Positions 7,061 through 15,000 of a stretch of DNA of 15,000 bases are shown piece by piece; the first letter of the stretch is position 1; the number at the start of each line of letters is the position of its first letter. The notes beneath the pieces are model-generated. The model saw only the letters and a list, made by a program, of their open reading frames with translations. It was not told the origin of the DNA and ran no database searches. A program made the translations under genes and the position numbers. The stretch spans positions 23,417,206-23,432,205 of the forward strand of contig NC_091573.1 of NCBI RefSeq assembly GCF_042767895.1, read 5' to 3'. The DNA is from Penaeus vannamei (taxonomy: Eukaryota; Arthropoda; Malacostraca; Decapoda; Penaeidae).

Positions 7061-7900
7061 ACGATAATGACTATAATGATAATAATCATAAGAATAATGA
7101 CAATAATGATAATAATGATTATAATAAACATAGAGTCCATTTGTGATGAAATAAAGGCGAAAAGTAGTAAAACCCCAAAAGTAAAAAAAAAAAAAAAAAA
7201 GAAAAAACAAAAAACGGAAAAATTTAGCGCATTACAGCCTTTTGAGAGAAACGGCAAAAAAAACCTTTTTCGCTTTAAAATGATAATTGTGATGATTGTA
7301 ACATTAATTCAGGTAATTATGATGATTTTGATAATTATGATAATTCCTTTATTACTAACCATAATGATAATCATGATGATAATAACAATAATAATGATAA
7401 AATTATAATTATCATGAGTTTTGATAATTACTGCAATAATAGAAATGATTAATTCTATTCTAATAATTTTCATACAAATAATGACAATAGAAATAATAAT
7501 AATATGATTATCATTGTCATTATATTTATTATTACTGTCATTATTATTTCTAAAATTATCCTTATTGTTATTATCATTATAAATATAGTTATAATGATAA
7601 AAATGACAATAATAATTAGCATAATAATTATTATAACTGCAATAAGGATAATAATGATAATTATGACGATAATGACTATAATGATAATAATCATAAGAAT
7701 AATGACAATAATGATAATAATGATGATAATAATCATAGAGTCCATTTATAATGAAATAAAGGCGAAAAGTAGTCAAATCCCAAAAGTCGAATAAACGGCA
7801 AAATCTAGCGTATTACAGCCTTTTGAGAGAAACGTCGAAAAAAACTTTTTCGCTTTTAAATGATAATTATGATGATTTGGAGATTAATTCAGGTAATTAT
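7061..7900 (-). repeat. AT-rich repeat array, orientation B, two units
   Basis: Two B-orientation units have cores at about 7134-7280 and 7737-7860, a spacing of about 603 bp. Each core runs from gagtccattt through atgaaataaagg, a tctagcg or tttagcg block, attacagccttttgagagaaac and a run of A to ctttttcgctttaaa. Both carry aaggcgaaaagtagt where later units have aaggccagaagtaat, so these two form a subfamily. An A18 run sits at 7183-7200. The block stops at about 7900, after aattcaggtaattatg, where orientation A starts. Long open frames here on both strands encode only Ile, Met, Asn and Tyr-rich simple sequence. Confidence 0.88.
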
Positions 7901-10900
7901 GCTATTATTGCAGTAATTATCAAGATTATCATTATAATTATGACTTTATCATTATCATTATTGTTGTCATTATCGTTGTCATTATCATCATAAATATCAT
8001 TATTGTCAATAATAAAGGAATCATCATGGAAATCATCATAATTACCTGAATTAATGTTAAAATCCTCATAATTACCCTTAAAAAGCGAAAACGTATTTTT
8101 TTCAACTTTTCTCTCAAAAGGCTGTAATACGCAAGATTTTGCCGTTTTTTTTTCGACTATTTGGGATTTTTTTACTTCTGGCCTTTATTTCATTGATAAT
8201 TATTATCATTATTATCATTACTGTCATCATTTTTATGATTATCATTATAGTCATTATGATCATGATTATCATTATTATTATCATATTTATTGCAGTTATA
8301 ATAATTATTATGCTAATTATTATTGCTATTTTTATCATTATAACTATTTATATAATGATAATAGCAATAATGATCTTAGAAATAATAATGACAATAATAA
8401 TAATTATAATGACAATGATAATGATGTTATTATTATTTCTATTGCCATTATTAGTATGGAAATTATTGGAATAGGGTTAATTATTGCTCTTATTGCAGTA
8501 ATTATCAAGATTATCATTATAATTATGACTTTATCATTATCATTATTATTGTTATTATCATTGTCATTATCATCATAATTATCATTATTGTCAATAATAA
8601 AGAAATCATCAGGGAAATCATCATAATTGCCTGAATTAATGTTAAAATCCTCATAATTACCATTAAAAAGCGAAAAGTTTTTTTTCGACGTTTCTGTCAA
8701 AAGGCTGTAATACGCTAGATTCTCCCGGTTTTAGGCTTTTGGGATTTTATTACTTCTGGCCTTTATTTCATTATAAATGGACTGGATGATAATTATTATC
8801 ATAATTATCATCATTACTGTCATCATTTTTATGATTATTATCATTATAGTCATTATCATCATGATTATCATTATTATTATCATTATTGCAGTTATAATAA
8901 TTATTATGCTAATTATTATTGCTATTTTATTAATATAACTATTTATATAATGGTAATAGCAATAATGATGATCTTAGAAATAATAATGACAATAATAATA
9001 ATTATAATGACAATGATAATAATGTTATTATTATTTCCATTGCCATTATTAGTATGGAAATTATTGGACTAGAATACATTATTGCTATTTTTGCAATGAT
9101 TATCAATATTATCATTATAATTATGACTTTATCATTATTATCATTAATATTGTCACTATCATCATAATTATCATCATCATTACCAATAATAAAGGAATCA
9201 TCATGGAAATCATCATAATTACCTGAATTAATGTTAAAATCCTCATAATTACCATTAAAAAGCGAAAAGAGTTTTTTCGACGTTTCTCTCAAAAGGCTGT
9301 AATGCGCTAGATTTTGCCGTTTTTTATTACTTCTGGCCTTTATTTCATTATCAATGGATTGAATGACAATTATTATCATTATCATTACTGTCATCATTTT
9401 TATGATTATCATTATGGTCATTATCATCATGATTATCATTATTATTATCACCATGATTATCATTATTATTAAGATCATCATTGCAGTTATGATAATTATC
9501 ATGCTAATTATTATTCCTATTTTTATCATTATAACTGTTTATATAATGATAATTGCAATAATGATGATTTTAGAAATAATAATGACAATAATAATAATGA
9601 TAATGACAATGATAATGATGTTATTATAATTTCTATTGCCATCATTAGTATGGAAATTATTGGAATAGAGTTAATTATTGCTATTATTGCAGTAATTATC
9701 AAGATTATCATTATAATTATGACTTTATTATTATCATTATCATTGTCATTATCATCATAATTATCATCACTATTGTCAATAATAAAGGAATCATCATAAT
9801 TACCTGAATTAATGTTAAAATCCTCATAATTACCATTAAAAAGCGAAAAGGTTTTTTTTCGACGTGGCTCTCAAAAGGCTGTAATACGTTAGATTTTGCC
9901 GTTTTTTCGTCTTTTGGGATTTTATTACTTCTGGCCTTTATTTCATTATAAATGGACTGAATGATAATTATTATCATCATTATTATCATTACTGTCATCA
10001 TTTTTATGATTATTATCATTATAGTCATTATCATTATCATTATCATAATTATTATCATCATCATTGCAGTTATAATGATTATTATGCTAATTAACATTGT
10101 TATTTTTATCATTATAACTATTTATATAATGATAATAGCAATAATTATGATCTTAGAAATAATAATGACAATAATAATTATTATAATGACAATGATACTG
10201 TTATTATTATTTCTATTGCCATTATTAGTATGGAAATTATTGGAATAGAGTTAATTATTGCTATTATTATCAAGATTATCATTATAATATAATTATGACT
10301 TTATCATTATTATCATTATTATTATCATTGTCATTATCATTATTGTCAATAATAAAGGAATCATCATGGAAATCATCTTAATTGCCTGAATTAATGTTAA
10401 AATCCTCATAATTACTATTAAAAAGCGAAAAGGTTTTTTTTCGACGTTTCTCTCAAAAGGCTGTAATACGCTAGATTTTTCCGTTTTTTCGACTTTTGGG
10501 ATTTTATTACTTCTGGCCTTTATTTCATTATAAATGGACTGAATGATAATTATTATCATCATTATTATCATTACTGTCATCATTTTTATGATTATTATCA
10601 TTAAAGTCATTATTATCATTATTGCAGTTATAATAATTATTAGGCTAATTCTTATTGCTATTTATATCATTATAACTATTTATATAATAATAATAGCAAT
10701 AATGATAATCTTAGAAATAATTATGACAATAATAATAATTATGATGACAATGATAATGATATCATTATTTCTATTGCCATTATTAGTATGGAAATTATTG
10801 GGATATATTTAATTATTGCTATTATTACAGTAATTATCAAGATTATCATTATAATTATGACTTTATTATTATTATCATTATTATTGTCATTATCATTGTC

Positions 10901-11574
10901 ATTATCATCATAATTATCATCATTATTATCAATAATAAAGAAATCATCATGGAAATCATCATAATTACCTGAATTAATGCTAAAATCCTCATAATTGCCA
11001 TTTAAAAGCGAAAAGGTTTTTTTGACGTTTCTCTCAAAAGGCTAGATTTTGCCGTTTTTTCGACTTCTGGGATTTTATTACTTCTGGCTTTTATTTCATT
11101 ATAAATGGACTGAATGATAATTATTATCATCATTATTACCATTACTGTCATCATTTTTATGATTATTATCATTATAGTCATTATCATCATGATTATCATT
11201 ATTATTATCATCATTATTGCAGTTATAATTGTTAAGCTAATTATTATTGCTATTTTTATCATTATAACTATTTATATAATGATAATAGCAATAATGATGA
11301 TCTTAGAAATAATAATGACAGTAATAATAATTATAATGACAATGGTAATATTATTTCTGTTGCCATTATTAGTATGGCAATTATTGGAATAATGTTAATT
11401 ATTGCTATTATTGCAGTAATTATCAAGATTATCATTATAATTATGACTTTATCATTATCATTATTATTGTCATTAACATTGTAATTATCATCATTATTGT
11501 CATAATTATTGTCAATAATAAAGGAATCGTCATGGAAATCATCATATTTACCTGAATTAAAAAGCGAAAAGGTT
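7901..11574 (+). repeat. AT-rich repeat array, orientation A, six units plus a cut seventh
   Basis: Cores begin near 8080, 8664, 9256, 9837, 10419 and 11002, giving spacings of 584, 592, 581, 582 and 583 bp. A cut-off seventh core starts at 11560 and is replaced by foreign sequence after aaaagcgaaaaggtt. A core reads: aaaagcgaaaagg, T-run, cgacgtttctctcaaaagg, ctgtaatacgctag, attttgccg, T-run, gggattttattacttctgg, cctttatttcattataaatgg. The remaining 450 bp or so is degenerate ATT/ATC/ATG sequence with a conserved hairpin. Unit 9256 lacks the cgacttttgggatttt part of the core. Before 11560 the stretch between cctgaatta and the core has lost about 26 bp between two atta motifs. Very few GC-rich bases and no plausible gene are present. 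Confidence 0.9.
8319..8371. repeat. Conserved hairpin within the repeat unit (representative copy)
   Basis: Arms attattgctat + tatcattata (8319-8329, 8333-8342) pair with tataatgata + atagcaataat (8351-8371). There is a 3-base bulge and an 8-base loop (actattta). The same hairpin is present in nearly every unit, for example about 11244-11296 and, inverted, 11867-11919. Both arms are retained even though neighbouring bases drift. Confidence 0.75.
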
Positions 11575-13925
11575 AGGGAGGCGATTTTCAAGCTGAAGAG
11601 TGGTAAAGCAGCGGGTATTTGCGGCATCCCAGCTGAATTGTTAAAGGCTGGTGGTGAACCTATGGCGCGGGGATTGCATGCTGTCCTGGCTGCCATTTGG
11701 CAGATAATGATAAACCCATAATCATAATGATAATCTTGATAATTACTGCAATAATAGCAATAATTAACTATGTTCCAATAATTTCCATACTAATAATGGC
11801 AATAGAAATAATATCATCATCATTGTCATTATAATTATTATTATTGTCATTATTATTTCTAAGATCATTATTGCTATTATCATTATATAAATAGTTATAA
11901 TGATAAAAATAGCAATAATAATTAGCTTAATAATTATTATAACTGCAATAATGATGATAATAATAATGATAATCATGATGATAATGACTATAATGATAAT
12001 AATCATAAAAGTGATGACAGTAATGATGATAACAATTATCATTCAGTCAATTTATAATGAAATAAAGGCCAGAAGTAATAAAATCCCTAAAGTCGAAAAA
12101 ACGGCAAAATCTAGCTTTTTGAGAGAAACGTCAAAAAAAAAAACTTTTCGTTTTTTAATGGTAATTATAAAGATTTTAACATTAATTCAGGTAATTATGA
12201 TGATTTCCATGATGATTCCTCTATTATTGACAAAAAATGAGAATTATGATGATAATGACAATGATAATGACAATAATAATGATGATAATGATAAAGTCAT
12301 AATTATAATGATAATCTTGATAATTACTGCAATAATAGCAATAATTAACTCTATTCCAATAATTTCCATTCTAATAAAGGCAATAGAAATAATAATAACA
12401 TCATTATCATTGTCATCATAATTATTATTATTGTCATTATTATTTCTAAGATCATCATTATTGCTATTATAATCATGTAAATAGTTATAATGATAAAAAT
12501 AGCAATAATAATTAGCACAATAATTATTATAACTGCAATAATGATGATAATAATAATGATAATAATCATAAAAATGATGACAGTAATGATAACAATGATG
12601 ATAATAATTATCATTCAGTCCATTTATAATGAAATAAAGGCCAGAAGTAATAAAATCCCAAAAGTCGAAAAAAACGTCAAAATCTAACGTTTTACCCCTT
12701 TTGAGAGAAACGTTAAAAAAAACCCTTTTCGCTTTTTAATGGTAATTATGAGGATTTTAACATTAATTCAGGTAATTATGATGATTTCCTTGATGATTCC
12801 TTTATTATTGATAATACCGATGATAATTATGATGATAATGACAATAATGATGATAATGATAAAGTCATAATTATAATGATGATCTTGAGAATTACTGCAA
12901 TAATAGCAATAATTAACTCTATTCCAATAATTTCCATACTAACAATGACAATAGAAATAATAATAACATCATTATCATTGTCATTATAATTATCATTATT
13001 GTCATTATTATTTCTAAGATCATCATTATTGCTATTATCATTATATAAATAGTTATAATGATTAAAATAGCAATAATGATTTGCATAATAATTATTATAA
13101 CTATAATAATGATGATAATAATAATGATAATCACGATGATAATGACTATAATCATAATAATCATAAAAATGATGACAGTAATGATAATAATGATGATGCT
13201 AATTATCATTCAATCCATTTATAATGAAATAAAGGCCAGAAGTAATAAAATCCCAGAAGTCGAAAAAACGGCAAAATCTAGCGTATTACCGCCTTATGAG
13301 AGAAACGTCGAAAAAAAACCTTTTCGGTTTTTAATGGTAATTATGAGGATTTTAACATAAATTCAGGTAATTATGATGAATTCTATGATGATTTCTCTAT
13401 TATTGACAATAATGATAATAATTATGATGATAATGACAATAACTGATAATATGGATTAAGTCATAATTGCAATGATAATCTTGATAATTACTGCAATAAT
13501 AGCAATAATTAACTCTATTCCAATACTTTCCATACTAATAATGGCAATAGAAATAATAGTAACATCATTATCATTGTCATTATAACTATTACTATTGTCA
13601 TTATTATTTCTAAAATCATCATTATTGCTATTATCATTATATAAATTGTTATAATGATAAAATAGCAATAATAATTAGCATAATAATTATTATAACTACA
13701 ATAATGATGATAATAATAATGATGATTATAATGACTATAATGATAATAATCATAAAAATGATGACAGTAATGATAATAATGATGATAATAATTACCATTC
13801 AGTCCATTTATAATGAAATAAAGGCCAGAAGTAATATAATCCCAAAACTCGAAAACCGGCCAAATCTAGCGTATTACCGCCTTTTCAGAGAAACGTCGGA
13901 AAAAAAGCCTTTTCCATTTTTTAAT
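9256..13925. repeat. Large inverted duplication of the repeat array centred near 11580
   Basis: Four A-orientation cores (9256, 9837, 10419, 11002) mirror four B-orientation cores (13797, 13206, 12613, 12042). Midpoints of the four pairs fall at about 11580-11586. Innermost units share variants not seen in other units: loss of the gtattaca part of the core, gtcaaaa in place of gtcgaaaa, and aagctaatt in place of atgctaatt. The second pair (after 10548 and before 12613) are both shortened by about 25-30 bp in the block before the gcagttata motif. Arms continue outward at least to 7901 and 15000, with less regular unit spacing. Confidence 0.8.
11575..11702 (+). pseudogene. Fragment of a non-LTR (LINE-type) reverse transcriptase
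   Basis: A 128-bp island of clearly higher GC content lies inside the AT-rich array. In the plus frame of 11572-11703 it reads REAIFKLKSGKAAG, then ICGIPAELLKAGG, then MARGLHAVLAAIW. This is the N-terminal RT block of LINE-type elements, in which a K-x-x-G-K-A-x-G-x-x-G-I-P-x-E-L-L-K motif is conserved; Cys stands where Asp is more usual. The frame is open for 44 codons, but no start, fingers or palm motif or endonuclease is attached, so it is a remnant and not a gene. The left edge abuts aaaaggtt of the core and the right edge runs into gataatgataaa of an inverted unit, so it sits exactly at the turning point of the inverted array. It may derive from an insertion or from filler DNA captured at a break. 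Confidence 0.8.
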
Positions 13926-15000
13926 GGTAATAATGGTAATAATGATAATAATAATGATAATCATGATGATAATGACAATAATGATAATAATCATAAAAAT
14001 GATGACAGTAATGATAATATGGATAATAATTATCATTCAGTCTATTTATAATGAAATAAAGGCCAAAAGTAATAAAATCCCTAAAGTCGAAAAAATGGCA
14101 AAATCTAGCGTATTACAGCCTTTTGAGAGAAACGTCGAAAAAATGCTTTTTAATGCTATGAGGATTTTAACATTAATTCAGGTAATTATGATGATTTCCC
14201 TGATGATTCCTTTATTATTGACAATAATGATATTTATGATGATAATGACAATGATAATGACAACATTAATGATAATGATAAAGTCATAATCTTGATAATT
14301 ACTGCAGTAATAGCAATGATTAACTCTATTCCAATAATTTCCATACTGATAATGGCAAAAGAAATAACATCATTATCATTGGCATTATAATTATTATTGT
14401 CATTATTATTTCCAAGATTATCATTATTGCTATTATAATTATATAAATAGTTATAATGATAAAAATAGCAATAATTATTAGCATAATTATTATAACTGCA
14501 ATAATGATGATAATAATAATGATAATCATGATGATAATAACTATAATGATAATAATCATAAAAATGATGACAGTAATGGTAATAATGATGATAATGATTA
14601 TCATTCAGTCCATTTATAATGAAATAAACGCCAGAAGTAATAAAATAGCAATTATGATTAGCATAATAATTATTATAACTGCAATAATGATAATAATGAT
14701 AATCATGATGATTATGACTATAATGATAATAATCATACAAATGATGACAGTAATGATAATAATGATGATAATAATTATCATTCAGTCCATTTATAATGAA
14801 ATAAAGGCTAGAAGTAATGAAATCCCATTAGTCGAAAAAAACGGCAAAATCTAACGTATTACAGCCTATTGAGAGAAACGTCGAAAAAAAACCCTTTTCG
14901 CTATTTATTGGTAATTATGAGGTTTTAACATTAATTCAGGTCATTATGATGATTTCCATGATGATTCCTTTATTATTGACAATAATGATGATAATTATGA
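11703..15000 (-). repeat. AT-rich repeat array, orientation B, to the window end
   Basis: Cores start near 12042, 12613, 13206, 13797, 14034, 14605 (truncated) and 14780, with spacings of 571, 593, 591, 237, 571 and 175 bp. The two short spacings are internal deletions. After the core at 13797 the sequence jumps at about 13925-13945 to the pre-core block. The core at 14605 breaks at 14640-14646, within taaaatagcaat, and restarts a unit. A core reads cattcagtccatttataatg, aaataaaggccagaagtaat, aaaatcccaaaagtcg, aaaaaacggcaaaatctagcg, tattacagccttttgag, agaaacgtcg, A-run, ccttttcgctttttaatgg. The array is not closed at the window edge. No gene is supported. Confidence 0.9.
14464..14823. repeat. 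Short tandem duplication of a partial unit (about 180 bp)
   Basis: The segment from atagcaataattattagcat (14464) to ccagaagtaataaaa (about 14645) is repeated from atagcaattatgattagcat (about 14646) to agaagtaatgaaatcc (about 14825). The joint has taaaa microhomology between the core's agtaataaaatccc and the upstream gataaaaatagcaat. This fits a deletion or unequal-exchange product within the array. Confidence 0.75.

Noticed and set aside
7040..14854. Many open frames of 60-175 codons made almost only of Ile, Met, Thr and Val, or of Asn, Asp, Tyr and His
   Set aside because: They follow from ATT/ATC/ATG/AAT-type sequence that rarely forms stops. They occur on both strands, overlap each other and repeat with the array, and no domain or conserved coding pattern is visible.
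7061..15000. CRISPR array or integron-like repeat-spacer system
   Set aside because: Units are about 580 bp, all parts of the unit recur with drift, there are no unique spacers or associated genes, and the DNA is eukaryotic in character.
7902..15000. Mirror arrangement as a simple sequencing fold-back artefact (read-through of a hairpin adaptor)
   Set aside because: The arms differ by many substitutions and indels, the RT fragment is single, and unit spacing differs toward the ends. An artefact would give near-identical arms. Long-read confirmation is still desirable.

Overview
The window looks like non-genic, repeat-dense DNA from an animal nuclear genome. There is no host gene, operon, rRNA or recognisable tRNA gene. 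The best guess is a marine arthropod, perhaps a penaeid-type shrimp. That rests on the heavy load of AT-rich trinucleotide-like repeats, a Gmr1-like retrotransposon, and a small non-LTR reverse transcriptase remnant of a kind I associate with decapod genomes. The host assignment is inference only.

Layout. Positions 1-585 hold an AT-rich repeat family. Positions 586-6766 are a complete 6.18-kb LTR retrotransposon on the minus strand, inserted into that family and flanked by a near-perfect 5-bp target duplication. Its parts, in transcription order, are: 5' LTR (6289-6766), a 442-bp leader with a candidate primer-binding site, one uninterrupted 1404-residue Gag-Pol ORF (5846 down to 1632), a 569-bp non-coding tail and the 3' LTR (586-1062). 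The polyprotein order is coiled coil, SCAN-like capsid, CCHC knuckle, protease, integrase, reverse transcriptase, RNase H. The integrase lies upstream of the RT, as in Ty1/copia, but the domain sequences are Ty3/gypsy-like, which is the signature of the Gmr1 group. The RT active site reads YFDN instead of YxDD, so this copy is probably unable to reverse transcribe although its reading frame is open and its LTRs differ by only about 1%.

Positions 6767-15000 resume the repeat family. Its unit is about 570-600 bp: a conserved core of about 110-150 bp plus about 450 bp of degenerate ATT/ATC/ATG-type sequence containing a conserved hairpin. In what I call orientation A the core reads ...aaaagcgaaaagg... 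to ...ggcctttatttcatta...; orientation B is its reverse complement. The array switches orientation several times on both sides of the retrotransposon. From 7901 to 11574 all units are A, and from 11703 to 15000 all are B. The two blocks form a large inverted repeat whose centre (about 11580) falls at the edge of a 128-bp GC-richer fragment of non-LTR retrotransposon RT. Units at equal distances from the centre share private variants, which indicates inverted duplication rather than random orientation.

The many long Ile/Met/Asn/Tyr-rich open frames in the repeat region are by-products of stop-poor trinucleotide-like sequence, and none is annotated as a gene.
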